DNA of 64,000 nucleotides, from positions 89,660-153,659 of the forward strand of contig NZ_LT732540.1 of the NCBI RefSeq assembly GCF_900155635.1, given 5' to 3'. Origin of the DNA: Olsenella urininfantis. GTDB taxonomy: Bacteria > Actinomycetota > Coriobacteriia > Coriobacteriales > Atopobiaceae. The position numbers and the translations under genes are program-made. A model generated the notes under the pieces. The model was not told the origin of the DNA. It did no database searches and saw only the letters and a list, made by a program, of their open reading frames with translations. Position 1 is the stretch's first letter. Every line of letters starts with the position of its first letter. This document shows positions 17,613 through 27,284 of this stretch, piece by piece.

Positions 17613-19561
17613 CGCCCGCGGCTGCGGTGGTGACCGCCGGGGCGGGTGCGGGGGCGGATGCGGGGGACGGAACCGGGGCGACCGTCGACGAGCCGGCGGC
17701 TGGCTCCCAGGAAGTCGCCGTAGATGATAGGCCGCACGGGGAGCCCTACGTGACCTGCAAGCCCAAGGAAACCAGCGTCTCCGCCGAGGAGTACGCGGGC
17801 GGGCGGTGCGACAATGAGATTGCCGAGAGGATGCGCGCGATCGTCGAGTCGGAGGCGCCCATCGACAAGACGTGGCTTTTCAACCGGGTTCGGGCGGGCT
17901 TCGGCATTGGCAGAAGCGGCAGGAATGTGCTCGCCAAGAACGAGGAGGTGCTCTCCCGCCTGCCCCACGTTTCGACGGAGTGGAACGGGCGCGAGTTCGT
18001 CTGGAAGGTCGGCCAGGACCCCGCATCGTACACCGCCTTCAGGGTGAACGCAGACCGACAGGTCGACTGCATCGCCTTCGAGGAGCTAAGAAACGCCATC
18101 CTCCACGACCTCCCGTACGGCTTCGCACTCCAACCCGGTGACGCCGTCTCGCAGGTAGCCGGCACGTTCGGCTACGCAAGGGCCGCTTCCCGCATAAAAA
18201 ACGTGCTCTCCAAGGCGATTGAGCGCTGCGTCGCGGACGGGCTGCTCGCGCGGGGCGAGGACGGTTCCGTATTCGCCGCCACTAGCGAAGGCTTCAGATT
18301 CGCTGCGGGAGTCGAACCGGGCGACCCTGCGTGCGTGACCGAGGGCTACTACCGCGACGGCGAGACGTTCGTCGGCAGCGTTTCCTACGAGAAGCTGCTC
18401 ATCGTGCTCGTCTCCTTCATCGTCGCGCTCGACGGCATGCCGCTCGGGTTCTTCCTCGAGGTCCCGTGCACCGCCGACGAGGAGGGCAGGCTCCGCAAGG
18501 CCGAGGGCGACCCCCTGCACTGGAAGGTCTACCTCACGGGCAGGCTCACCGGAGAAGAGGCGTTCGCGCTCCTGTTCCGCAACCGCGACTCCCTGCTCAA
18601 TACGGGCCTCGTAACCTTTGGGTTCTTCTCCCCCGAGGCCCGGGCCGAGATTTCCCTCGACCAGTACAAGGTGGTCACCCTCACCGGGCTCGGGGAGGAG
18701 GGAGCCGCGCACGTGTTCGGCATGGCCGGAATCCCCGACGCCAGGCCCGTGACCGTGTGGGACACCGTCACCCCGGAGACTCCTGCGAGGAACTTCGCCA
18801 TCTCGTGCGGAGGCGCCACGCTCGACTCGATCCTCAAGGACCTGGAAGAGGACTTCGGGCTGGCGCTCGACCACTACGAGGCCGAGGGCGAGGAAGGGTC
18901 CGCGGTTCCGGTCGACGTCGATTCGAGCGTCGCCGACTACGTCGAGCCGGATGCCGTCGGCTACGAGCTCGCGAACGGCGCCGTCGTGACGATGCCAGCC
19001 ACGTACCGGGAGGTCGATGCCATGCCGGACGACCCCGAGGGCACCCGCGCGTTCGCCATGAGGAGTGCGTCCTCGCAGGCCATTGTGCTCGCGTACCCCA
19101 TCGACGGCGACTCCCAGATGCCCTGCGACGACACGGACGAGGTGGTGTCGGGCATACGCGGCTCGCTCAGCGACGATCAGGGCATCGTTGAGGTCAGGTC
19201 CGGCGGCAGCAGCGGCAGCCGGTTTGTGTACAGCATCGTCAAGACCGCGAAGGAACCGTCCGGGGTCCAGTACGCGCTCGTGCTCGATATGAGGAGCTCG
19301 AAGCGTCCGGTCCGAATACGGGGCTTCTTCGACGAGTCGGGCGCGACCGGAGTCCGGGACTCGACGGTCTACTCGATGTTCGCGCAGGTCGGCGGCAGCG
19401 CGCCCGACGGGTGGGCGTGCGACCCCTACGACGCTGGCTGGGGCAAGGGCCTCCTCGCCAACAAGTCGGAGCAGCCGGAGTTCGACGCGCTCTTCCCGGA
19501 GCACCCGCTCACGGAGGCGCGGCGCCTCATCAGGTACGCGACGACCCGCACGGTCGGATAG
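17603..19561 (+). CDS. DUF3320-domain protein fused to an unknown C-terminal module
   Basis: 652 residues as an open frame. Residues about 55-135 ([58 protein letters not shown]) match DUF3320, normally the tail of large DUF4011-type helicase-like proteins. Here the helicase part is absent, and the first 15 or so codons overlap the DUF1653 remnant, so the 5' end is a junction. The middle (260-430) is unrecognised. The end (about 455-650) looks like a Mog1/PsbP-like alpha-beta fold ([17 protein letters not shown] onward). Whether the natural start is 17603 is doubtful. Function is unknown. Confidence 0.5.
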   Translation: MTSSPAAAVVTAGAGAGADAGDGTGATVDEPAAGSQEVAVDDRPHGEPYVTCKPKETSVSAEEYAGGRCDNEIAERMRAIVESEAPIDKTWLFNRVRAGFGIGRSGRNVLAKNEEVLSRLPHVSTEWNGREFVWKVGQDPASYTAFRVNADRQVDCIAFEELRNAILHDLPYGFALQPGDAVSQVAGTFGYARAASRIKNVLSKAIERCVADGLLARGEDGSVFAATSEGFRFAAGVEPGDPACVTEGYYRDGETFVGSVSYEKLLIVLVSFIVALDGMPLGFFLEVPCTADEEGRLRKAEGDPLHWKVYLTGRLTGEEAFALLFRNRDSLLNTGLVTFGFFSPEARAEISLDQYKVVTLTGLGEEGAAHVFGMAGIPDARPVTVWDTVTPETPARNFAISCGGATLDSILKDLEEDFGLALDHYEAEGEEGSAVPVDVDSSVADYVEPDAVGYELANGAVVTMPATYREVDAMPDDPEGTRAFAMRSASSQAIVLAYPIDGDSQMPCDDTDEVVSGIRGSLSDDQGIVEVRSGGSSGSRFVYSIVKTAKEPSGVQYALVLDMRSSKRPVRIRGFFDESGATGVRDSTVYSMFAQVGGSAPDGWACDPYDAGWGKGLLANKSEQPEFDALFPEHPLTEARRLIRYATTRTVG

Positions 19562-19674
19562 GGCAATGGTTCGCCGAGGAGCCGAGGGCGGCCGTCTTGC
19601 GACCTGCTGTGGCAGCTGTTCGCTTGCCGCGAGAAGTATGAGAACGATAAGAAAAGAACTGTAGGAGGACGATT

Positions 19675-20385
19675 GTGAAGCCCTATGAGAACGAGCTGTT
19701 GAATTCGATGGTAGCCCGAATCGAGGAGATGGGCATCGGCGCTCAGACGACCACCGCCAGGCTTGCCGCCCAATGCGGATGCGAGGGCGAGGACGTCGAC
19801 ATGTTCGGGCTGGACGATGCCCTGCGAAAAGAATGCGCCAGACGGGGCTATCGGCTCGACATGTCCGCTCACGAGAACATGGTCGTCGGCCTGCCCTACA
19901 ACCTGGAGTTCACCGTGAAGGCGCTCCACGGCACTAGCAACGCGGCGGTCCCGCCGAACGGCCGCGGAAGCATACAACGCCTCGAACTCGGCTGGATGTG
20001 CATGGTGGGCAGCATGGTGCGCGACTATGCGTTCCAGAGGCGCGAAGACGGCGGCTACGACGTGACCGTCGAGCTGGTCGGCGAGCCCTCGTCCTTCTCC
20101 GGCACCATGAGCAGGGACGAAGCCGAGTCCTTCGACGCGGCGCTCCAGCAGATCGGTGTGCTCGGTTGGCGCAGACCGCAGTACAAGGTCAATCGCGGCT
20201 ACCTCATCACCGATCAGGAGAGCTGGCACTTCGCTATCGAGCGCGAGGGGTACAAGAGGCGTTTCCTCCTCGACGGGGAGGGCCAGTACCCTTCGGGCTT
20301 CGAGGACCTCCGGTATCTCGTCGAGGGTGTCGGCGCGAAGCTGGGCGTGCCGAGAGCGTATAACGATCACTCCGGCGAGCTATGA
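19675..20385 (+). CDS. Conserved hypothetical protein, paralogue of the split gene at 56.2-56.9 kb
   Basis: 236 residues, starting with GTG after AGGAGGACG. The N-terminal 85 residues share a pattern with the 56.5 kb protein: TTT.RLAAQCGC, then LDMS.H followed by GLPYNLEF. The C-terminal half (WRRPQYKVNRGYLITD and on) is unrecognised. No membrane segment, signal peptide or catalytic motif is visible. The two homologues belong to an unnamed family of accessory proteins. The TGA overlaps the ATG of the following dehydrogenase frame (20382-20385), an overlap that probably arose by a junction. Confidence 0.55.
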   Translation: MKPYENELLNSMVARIEEMGIGAQTTTARLAAQCGCEGEDVDMFGLDDALRKECARRGYRLDMSAHENMVVGLPYNLEFTVKALHGTSNAAVPPNGRGSIQRLELGWMCMVGSMVRDYAFQRREDGGYDVTVELVGEPSSFSGTMSRDEAESFDAALQQIGVLGWRRPQYKVNRGYLITDQESWHFAIEREGYKRRFLLDGEGQYPSGFEDLRYLVEGVGAKLGVPRAYNDHSGEL

Positions 20386-21482
20386 TGACTCGCAGCCTAC
20401 GCGGCACGGTGCGCGTTGATTCGCTGCGCGCCCGTTTCCCAGAATCACTCGGACTGCGCCATAATGCACCGGGCAATATCCGTGTGGAGGAGGCGCCGAT
20501 TCCCACGCCTGGGCCTGGCGAGGTCGTGATTAAAAACAAGGTCACGCTACCTTGTGGAACCGATGTGAAGACGTATAAGCGTGGGTATCGCTATGAGCCC
20601 CCTTTTGGCTTTGGTCATGAGGCTTCCGGCATTGTGCATGCCGTGGGGGACAGGGTGGAGAAGTTTAAGGTCGGCGATCGTGTTGTCGCGCACAACTCAG
20701 CCCCCTGTGGTCACTGCTACTACTGCAAGCATGGTCAGGAATCCATGTGTGAGAGCCTGATTCAAAACCAGTTCGACCATGGTGCCTATGCCGAGTATCA
20801 ACTAATTCCGGCGCCCGTCGTAGAGATGAACATGTTCTCCCTGCCCGAGACCATGTCCTACAAGCAGGCGGCCCTGCTTGAACCGATGGCCTGCTCCGTG
20901 TACGGCACCGCCAACTGCCCAATCGAGATGGGCGACTACGTGGTTGTTAATGGATGCGGTCCCATTGGCTTAGGTTTTGTGCGCATGTGTGTTCTGCGTG
21001 GCGCTCACGTAATAGCAGTTGACGTATCCGATGCTCGCCTTGAGGCCGCAAAAAAGCTTGGCGCCATTGACACCTACAACCCTACCAAGGATGACCAAGA
21101 CCAAGCCATGGCAGTAAAGGGTCTGACTCCCGACTGTCGCGGCGTTGACGTGGCCATCGAGGCCACCGGCCTGCCTTCCATTTGGGAATCCGCCATGCAT
21201 ATGGCTCGTCCAGGTGGCTTCGTGTTGCTTTTTGGCGGTCTTGCCAAGGGCTCGGAGGTCAAGCTGGATGCTGGCCTCATGCACTACAGTCAGATTACGG
21301 TGAGGGGCGTTTTCCATACCACTCCCATGTATGTAAACGCCACCTTTGAGCTCATCAAGATGGGCCAGTTTCCCGAAGAGATCTTCGTGCAGAATGAGTA
21401 TCCCATCGAAGAAACCGAGAAGGCCATTCTGGAACACGCTTCTGGTGCTGTGATTAAAAACGCGATCGTATACAACGACTAG
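20382..21482 (+). CDS. Zinc-dependent medium-chain alcohol dehydrogenase
   Basis: 366 residues. The catalytic zinc ligands are visible as Cys58 (LPCGTDVK) and His79-Glu80 (GHEASG). The structural zinc site is Cys109, 112, 115 and 123. The NAD(P) Rossmann motif is GCGPIGLGF. This is the sorbitol/threonine-dehydrogenase-like branch; the substrate is uncertain. Homology begins only around residue 25 (APGNIRVEEAP). The first 25 residues do not resemble the family and start inside the overlap with the previous gene, so the natural N-terminus was replaced. The active-site parts are intact, so the protein could still be functional. A terminator follows. Confidence 0.8.
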   Translation: MMTRSLRGTVRVDSLRARFPESLGLRHNAPGNIRVEEAPIPTPGPGEVVIKNKVTLPCGTDVKTYKRGYRYEPPFGFGHEASGIVHAVGDRVEKFKVGDRVVAHNSAPCGHCYYCKHGQESMCESLIQNQFDHGAYAEYQLIPAPVVEMNMFSLPETMSYKQAALLEPMACSVYGTANCPIEMGDYVVVNGCGPIGLGFVRMCVLRGAHVIAVDVSDARLEAAKKLGAIDTYNPTKDDQDQAMAVKGLTPDCRGVDVAIEATGLPSIWESAMHMARPGGFVLLFGGLAKGSEVKLDAGLMHYSQITVRGVFHTTPMYVNATFELIKMGQFPEEIFVQNEYPIEETEKAILEHASGAVIKNAIVYND

Positions 21483-21506
21483 ACCCCTTATGTCCTAGTT
21501 AGCTCG

Positions 21507-21540
21507 AGCACCGGCTTGCCGATAGGCTAGCCGGTGCTTT
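21507..21540 (+). terminator. Terminator after the dehydrogenase
   Basis: AGCACCGGCT (21507-21516) pairs with AGCCGGTGCT (21529-21538), followed by TTT. Confidence 0.7.
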
Positions 21541-22245
21541 GCGTGCGTTAGCGCAACCTTCTGCGTCGGGCATCCCTCCTTTCATCTCAATGAGAGGGAA
21601 CGGACAACGTTTGTCGCCAAGCGAGATAGCAATGGTGTGGCTGCGCTCCTGTGTGACCACTGAACTTGCGTTTATATAGGCCCTGTCGAGATGGAACGCA
21701 TGTCTTGTCAGTACTCTCGGAGCGCCTCTGCTGTCCCTTCTGTCTCAACCAACCACGTGTGCCTCTCGGCGAGTTGTACGTGCAAGAGGGCTATAACCTG
21801 CGTTTCAGCAACGCTGCGCGTTTTTGATAAATCGGACCCCACTCCACACGCCCCCAATCGGTCCAATTCACCGGATTATTCACGGCGTAAGCACCCTTGG
21901 GTAAATCTTTCGCTGCCTAGCATCAAATGGGCGTCTGGTATGCGCATGTGGTTATGTGCCTTGCGAATGTGTGACTGCCGAGAGCAACGAGGAACTTACA
22001 AGGACCGATGGGGGACTCGGGTATATCAGGGTCAGTATCCTGTTTCATGTAAACTCATGAAATGCTCCTGCTCGTGGGCGCGCACGGCTTTGGTAGCTAG
22101 CGCGGCGCGCGGCTCCCTAACACATTCCTAAAGAAACCTTACTCTGCCTTGTTATTCGGCTGACATTCAGACGCGAAAATCAATCCATAGCGGTGCGGCA
22201 GGCGCCTCGCCGTCCCATTGATTCAACCGGTTATGGAGGTCATAG
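21541..22245. other. 700-base gap without a convincing gene
   Basis: The only longer frame (21691-22131, plus) has a composition unlike a real protein. The opposite strand gives short coherent stretches (NNPVNWTDWGRVEWG near 21850) interrupted by stops, which may be a decayed insertion sequence; I cannot assign a family. RBS GGAGG at 22231-22235 serves the next gene. Confidence 0.35.
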
Positions 22246-24885
22246 ATGCAGCAGGCAGACAGCGTACCAGGCGACAAGCCACTCTCGTTCTCGCGTCGTG
22301 GATTTGTCCATCTCGCCCTTCTCGGTACAGGAGCGGGACTTGCCAGCATGGCAGCACCGTGTGCGGCACTCGCCGCCCCCACCGCCAACGACGCGAGCGA
22401 CAAGGGCCTCACGTCCCTACGCACTGTCGTTCTCTCTGACATCCACCTCCTCTCGAGCTCCCTCTATTCGGAGTGCGAAGACTTCATACACGCGGCAAAC
22501 TCCGACCGCAAGATGTTTCGAGAGAGCGGGGCGATCCTGGACAAGGCCCTCGAGGATGCCGTCGCCTTTGGCGCACAGCTCATCCTCGTACCCGGTGACC
22601 TCACCAAGGATGGCGAGAGGCTTTGTCACGAGGAGGTGGCCCAGCGCTTCGAGGCCGCGCTGTCACGTCTCCAGAAGAAAGGCATAGAGGCCCAGGTCCT
22701 GGTGATCAACGGGAACCACGACGTCAACAACTCATACGCCATGGACTTCTCGGTCGGGTCCGCCCAGCCCACCACCCATACCTCACCGCAGGACTTCGTT
22801 GACATCTATGCGGAGCTCACGTATCAGAACCCTGCGACTCCCATCACGCGCTACAGCACCGAGCTGGGCCAGGGAGGGGGACTCTCGTACGTGACGCGCG
22901 TGTGCAAGGGCCTTACCGTCATTGCGGTGGACTCCTGCAAGTACAGCGCAGACCAGACGCATGCCGCGGATGATGAGCACGAGACGGGCGGCATGGTGGG
23001 GGAGAGCCTCCTCGCCTGGGTGTGCGAGCAGGCCAAGAAGGCCCGTAAGGCGGGCGACGTGGTCATTGCCATGCAGCACCATGGCATTGCCCCCCACTAT
23101 TCCATGGAGCCCAGGGTCATGGGCGAGTACCTCGTGGACGATTACCAGAGGATCGCCTCCGCCTACGCCGACGCCGGTATCTCCTGCGTGCTCACCGGGC
23201 ACATGCACGCCAACGACGTCATGAGCCTCACCTCGGCTGCGGGGAACACCATCTACGACATCGAGACCTGCGCGACCTCGACCTACCCCTCCGAGACGCG
23301 TCAGGGAACGGTCGAGCTGTCGAGGTCTGGCGCAACGCTGAACGTGGACCTGCTCCTGCCGTGCCACTCGCTTGGCGCGGTCGGCTTCACCGATGCCGAG
23401 ACGGGTGCGGGCATCGCGGACATCACCGCCTACGGACGCAAGCACCTTCTCACCCGCGACGTCGTGACGACGGTGGGGGAGTCGATGGGCGCCTCGATGC
23501 TGCTCGGCAAGATCGCCGAGGCTGGTGGCACGAAGGAGGCCATTGCGTCCCTCATGGGCATTCCCGCTGACGGGCTTGCCGGCAAGCTGCTGGGCCTTGC
23601 GGCGACGATTCTTCCCACCTCCAAGGAAGAGCGCATCGACACGCTGATGAAGCACAAGCTCCCCGGCAAGCTCAAGGCATGGTTTGACACCAAGGAGTCC
23701 GTTGTCAGGCTTGCCACCGACGAGCAGGGGCAGAACGGCCTGTCGTTCGTTATCGGCCCCAAGGGCATAGACGGCCTTATCGACCGCGTCTGCGCCGTCT
23801 TTGACGAGAACCTCAAGACCCCCGAGGGCAGGTCCCTCGTGGGCGACCTCATCTCTCGCCTGCTCGGTGCCCTGGCGGACTCCAAGGTGGACGCGACGCA
23901 CGCGCTCTTGGACCTCGCGAGCACCGCCTACGCGCTGCATACCTATGGCAACGAGGCCCCCGAGGCATGGTTCGTCGCTGCGGCGCAGGCGCTGGCGGAG
24001 AAGGACCCAGAGGCGCATGGGGCTCTGCTCAACGTGCATGATGGCAGCCCTCATTCGATGCATGCTGGCGTTATGCGGGCTGCCGGCTCGTCGACCACGG
24101 ACGGCAGCCTCATCGCCCTGCTCACGGCGGCCATCACAAGCGCATGGCCCGCGTTCGTGGACGAGCGGCTCGTGGGGTCGGCGCTCTACAAGAAGCTCGG
24201 TGACGTCGCGACCAATATCACGGACATCATCGCGACCGAGCGCGGCGTCCCCACCGAGGGCAACTCCGACACCACGATGCAGTTCGCGCTCATCATGCTC
24301 TCCGGCGCGATGACGACGGGTGTCTCGATTGCCAAGGACCCCATGAACCCCACCATCGTGGAGCTCATCAAGGAGCTCGCGGGGATGGGCATGAGCTTCG
24401 ACATCGTGAAGGCCCTCAAGGGGCTTCCCACGCTTCTGCTCACCATGCCCCTGCCTGCCTCCGATGGTGCGAAGACGACGGTGGCAGACAAGCTCAAGCC
24501 GGTCGCGATATTCGCACAGGGCTTCATCGAGTCCCTCTCGACCGACAACGGCTTTGCGGAGGATCGCGAGCCCGCCCTCAAGGCAAGTGCGACGGACCCC
24601 GACTACAAGGAGCCCAGCACGCCAAAGGACGATGATACGAAGGGCGACGACACGAAGGGCGACGACACGACGAACGGCGGGGTCGTGGCACCCATCTCTG
24701 GGAAGGACGATCACTCCCCAAAGGACCCTGGCAATGGCACCCAAGGCAAGGGAGGCCGTTCGGGCGACAAGCGCCTGCTCCCTGGGACGGGGGACGAGTC
24801 GCCTCTGGGCTTGACGATCGCCGCCGGCATAGGTGCGCTTGCCCTCGCGGTGAGAAAGAAGCTTGACGGTCACGTCGTCGAGTAG
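22246..24885 (+). CDS. Exported, sortase-anchored metallophosphoesterase
   Basis: 879 residues. Residues 16-45 form a twin-arginine-like signal (SRRGFVHLALLGTGAGLA) cleaved after AALAA. The calcineurin-like core carries DIH (65-67), GDLT, GNHD, QHHG and GHMHAND, the complete dimetal set. A long helical C-terminal region (380-790) follows, then a low-complexity spacer with repeated KGDDT units, and at the end LPGTG, a hydrophobic helix and a basic tail, a cell-wall sorting signal. The enzyme therefore probably hydrolyses phosphate esters or nucleotides on the cell surface. It appears monocistronic and has normal GC for the region, so it may be ancestral rather than imported. Confidence 0.85.
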   Translation: MQQADSVPGDKPLSFSRRGFVHLALLGTGAGLASMAAPCAALAAPTANDASDKGLTSLRTVVLSDIHLLSSSLYSECEDFIHAANSDRKMFRESGAILDKALEDAVAFGAQLILVPGDLTKDGERLCHEEVAQRFEAALSRLQKKGIEAQVLVINGNHDVNNSYAMDFSVGSAQPTTHTSPQDFVDIYAELTYQNPATPITRYSTELGQGGGLSYVTRVCKGLTVIAVDSCKYSADQTHAADDEHETGGMVGESLLAWVCEQAKKARKAGDVVIAMQHHGIAPHYSMEPRVMGEYLVDDYQRIASAYADAGISCVLTGHMHANDVMSLTSAAGNTIYDIETCATSTYPSETRQGTVELSRSGATLNVDLLLPCHSLGAVGFTDAETGAGIADITAYGRKHLLTRDVVTTVGESMGASMLLGKIAEAGGTKEAIASLMGIPADGLAGKLLGLAATILPTSKEERIDTLMKHKLPGKLKAWFDTKESVVRLATDEQGQNGLSFVIGPKGIDGLIDRVCAVFDENLKTPEGRSLVGDLISRLLGALADSKVDATHALLDLASTAYALHTYGNEAPEAWFVAAAQALAEKDPEAHGALLNVHDGSPHSMHAGVMRAAGSSTTDGSLIALLTAAITSAWPAFVDERLVGSALYKKLGDVATNITDIIATERGVPTEGNSDTTMQFALIMLSGAMTTGVSIAKDPMNPTIVELIKELAGMGMSFDIVKALKGLPTLLLTMPLPASDGAKTTVADKLKPVAIFAQGFIESLSTDNGFAEDREPALKASATDPDYKEPSTPKDDDTKGDDTKGDDTTNGGVVAPISGKDDHSPKDPGNGTQGKGGRSGDKRLLPGTGDESPLGLTIAAGIGALALAVRKKLDGHVVE

Positions 24886-24991
24886 GGCCTGACTGTTCCG
24901 GTTGGTTGCGCGTACGCGGGTGCAGAGAGGCAAAATCGCCCTTGTCCCGTTCCGACAGCCCGCTAGACACGCAGGCAAGGAATGACTTTCG

Positions 24992-25029
24992 GCGAGCGCT
25001 CCCCATGGGTCTGCATGGGGGGCGTTCGC
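24992..25029 (+). terminator. Hairpin after the metallophosphoesterase
   Basis: GCGAGCGCTCCCCATG pairs with CATGGGGGGCGTTCGC with two weak pairs around a 6-base loop. There is no T-run, so its role as a terminator is uncertain. Confidence 0.5.
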
Positions 25030-25131
25030 TTATCCTGCAACCAGCAGCACCCGCACCCGAGAAAACCCGTGCGGGCCAGCTAGGGCCAAGGGACCGCGCG
25101 AGGCGATATCGTGCTGACCAAGGAGGTGGGC

Positions 25132-25974
25132 ATGGGCGTGATGGAGGACTTCAACCGGGCGGTAGGGCACATCGACGCGACCCTCACGGAGGGCGCGGAC
25201 GAGGGGGAGCTGCGCCGCCTGTCGGGATACTCGCGCGCGGCGCTCAGCAGGGTCTTCTCAATCTTCACGGGCATGACGCTGTCGGAGTACGTCCGTGGGC
25301 GCAAGCTCACCGAGGCGGCATTCGAGCTGCGCGACTCCGGTACAAGGGTCATCGACGTCGCCCTGCGCTACGGCTTTGCCTCGCCGGACTCGTTTGGCGC
25401 GGCGTTCAGGGAGTTCCACGGTTGCACCCCCTCCGAGGTCAGGGATGGACGGCCCTTCCGGGTCATGTCCAAGTTGCGTCTGACGCTCAGCGTCAGGGGA
25501 GGAGAAGAGATGAGGATCAGCATCCAGCGCAAGCCGGCCTTCACGGTTGCGGGTCTTGGGCGGGAGGCCATCGGAAGCGCGGAGTGCCCGGCGGTGTGGG
25601 ATGCCCTTCTCGAGGGCTGGGACGAGGACGCGCTCGTGGCGCTCGGCAGCGGCCAGAGCTTTGGGGCCTGTTACGGCATCGAGGGCGCGGACACCATCAA
25701 CCACTTGGCAGGGTACGACGCCGCGGACGCGGATGCGGCGCGGGAGCTGGGGCTGGACGTGCTGGAGGTCGCCCCAGCGGAGTACGCCGTGGTGTCGCTC
25801 ACGGGACCGGTGCCCGAATGCATCCACGAGGGCTGGCGCTACGTGATGGAGTCCTTCCTGCCGGAGCGGGGCCTGCGCCACTCCGGGGCGCCGGACTTCG
25901 AGGTGTACGGCCCGGGCGACATGTCAGCGCTGGATTACAGGATGGAGCTCTGGGTTCCGGTGGTGAGGGAGTAG
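25132..25974 (+). CDS. AraC-family regulator with GyrI-like effector domain
   Basis: 280 residues from ATG 25132, chosen because AAGGAGGT ends 4 bases upstream (ATG 25141 is an alternative). Residues about 5-105 contain two HTH motifs of the AraC type (ELRRLSGYSRAALSRVFS and VIDVALRYGFASPDSFGAAF), the second followed by the characteristic GCTPSEVR. Residues 125-280 form a GyrI-like/AraC effector-binding domain (RISIQRKPAFTVAGLG to MELWVPVV). Such regulators sense small hydrophobic compounds and usually control an efflux or resistance gene, but none is adjacent. The next gene begins 20 bases downstream across an apparent junction. Confidence 0.8.
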   Translation: MGVMEDFNRAVGHIDATLTEGADEGELRRLSGYSRAALSRVFSIFTGMTLSEYVRGRKLTEAAFELRDSGTRVIDVALRYGFASPDSFGAAFREFHGCTPSEVRDGRPFRVMSKLRLTLSVRGGEEMRISIQRKPAFTVAGLGREAIGSAECPAVWDALLEGWDEDALVALGSGQSFGACYGIEGADTINHLAGYDAADADAARELGLDVLEVAPAEYAVVSLTGPVPECIHEGWRYVMESFLPERGLRHSGAPDFEVYGPGDMSALDYRMELWVPVVRE

Positions 25975-25993
25975 GAGGAGACGACCCGGTTCC

Positions 25994-27046
25994 TTGGTGC
26001 CTATTAGCTCGCTGCCTCCCGCCAAGGTCGTGCCTAGGGTAACGGTCCCGGAAGCCTCGGTGTTTGACAATGGGATGAGCCTAATCCCAGCATGGGAAAA
26101 CGAAGCTCTCGTAAGGTTTTTCGCGGATGCCGATAATATGGCACGATTCGCTCCAGCTATCTACGATGTCATCAAAAAGCTCATCAGACGTGGCGACAAA
26201 AAATACGTTGCGGATTTCACAGCGGCAGCCGAGGGAATGATGAAAAGAGGCGCGCTCGTGTTGAACGTCGAGAAGAAAACGGGCGCTCTTCTTCCGACGC
26301 TCAGGAGCAAGGAGACCGGTCGCATTGTGGAGCAGGTGCGACTAAAGGCCGAAGAGCTGCCACGGGATATGACACAGCCAGTCATCGATATTCAAATGCA
26401 GGCGATGATGGCGAATATCATGGATGCGATCGAGGCAGTCGCCGCTAACGTCGAGGCTCTGCGCATCGAAAACCAAGCGGATAGGATCGCCTTGGCGGAA
26501 AGCGCTTGGCAGCAGCTTCAGCAGGCTATGCTCATTGAAGACACTCGACTCCGAGAGATGAAGATTCTCAATATCGCTTCGTCTGCCACTCAGGCACGAT
26601 GTACGCTTGAGGGGAACTTCAAAGCAGAACTCTCGTTGGCAATGGGCAAGCAGGGGAAAGCGAAGGATTGGGGCAAGGCCGCCAACACGGCAATGGTCGA
26701 CCTCACGGTGATCGCTCTAATGGCGAAGACAGAATACGCTGCCTACCGCGTTCTCGAGGAGCCGAAGGCCGCCAATGCAGCGCTCGGGCAATTCAAGCAA
26801 TTCATTTTGGACAACGAGCTTGATGAGACGCAGACCTTGCGTCTGCTCAACTCATACAGCAAGGGCAATCGGGAAGATATCATTAAAGGTTTCGTTGAAA
26901 TCTCAAGTTCCGTGGCAAAGCTGGAGATAGAAAGCCCCGACGAGCCAGCCGGGCTATTGGATGACGTCCCTGCCGAGATTGCCGAAGAAGAGCTAATCGA
27001 AGGCGAAGAGGGAACGGAAGAAGCGGAAGAAGGCCAGGAGCAATAA
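25994..27046 (+). CDS. Unknown protein, zinc-ribbon-less paralogue of the 46 kb gene
   Basis: 350 residues, apparently from TTG 25994. Residues 2-95 closely match the segment after the zinc ribbon in the 45.996 kb gene (PISSLPPAKV, FAPAIYD.IKKL, RGD.KY.ADF.AAAE, VEKKT). The zinc ribbon itself is missing, because the AraC gene abuts here. Residues 130-310 are helical and unrecognised, and the C-terminus is very acidic. The stop overlaps the ATG of the next gene. It probably acts with that small protein; function is unknown. The weak start and missing ribbon suggest 5' truncation. Confidence 0.5.
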   Translation: MVPISSLPPAKVVPRVTVPEASVFDNGMSLIPAWENEALVRFFADADNMARFAPAIYDVIKKLIRRGDKKYVADFTAAAEGMMKRGALVLNVEKKTGALLPTLRSKETGRIVEQVRLKAEELPRDMTQPVIDIQMQAMMANIMDAIEAVAANVEALRIENQADRIALAESAWQQLQQAMLIEDTRLREMKILNIASSATQARCTLEGNFKAELSLAMGKQGKAKDWGKAANTAMVDLTVIALMAKTEYAAYRVLEEPKAANAALGQFKQFILDNELDETQTLRLLNSYSKGNREDIIKGFVEISSSVAKLEIESPDEPAGLLDDVPAEIAEEELIEGEEGTEEAEEGQEQ

Positions 27047-27276
27047 TGGCTGCGAAATGTATCATCTGCAAAAAGGAGCTTCCCGAAGGTTCCAAATTGC
27101 CAGTTTGCGAATACCACAAAGGCGTAGCAGCCGAAAGGGTGAAGCAAGTCGGCGTGGGGATCTTGACAGTAGGCAGTCTTGTCGTAGTGGCAGCAAAGGA
27201 CACGGTTGTCCCTGTGCTTAAGGACAAAGCCCTGCCTGTTGCGAAGGATGCAATCAAGTTGGTATTTAGGCGCTAG
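27046..27276 (+). CDS. Small zinc-ribbon membrane-associated protein
   Basis: 76 residues. An N-terminal CIIC...C..H motif (residues 5-24) looks like half of a zinc ribbon. It is followed by a hydrophobic helix (about 34-50, VGVGILTVGSLVVVAAK) and an amphipathic basic tail ending in RR. The ATG overlaps the upstream stop (TAATG), so the two genes are translated together. Function is unknown. A two-gene unit of this type may be an intact relic of the system whose paralogue lies at 46 kb. Confidence 0.55.
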   Translation: MAAKCIICKKELPEGSKLPVCEYHKGVAAERVKQVGVGILTVGSLVVVAAKDTVVPVLKDKALPVAKDAIKLVFRR

Positions 27277-27284
27277 TCGTGAGG

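Noticed and set aside
18086..19504. 472-codon minus-strand frame
   Set aside because: Antisense shadow of the DUF3320 fusion gene with Arg/Glu/Val-rich random composition.
21691..22131. 146-codon plus-strand frame
   Set aside because: Cys/Ser/Arg-rich composition without homology or a ribosome site; region more likely a decayed element.
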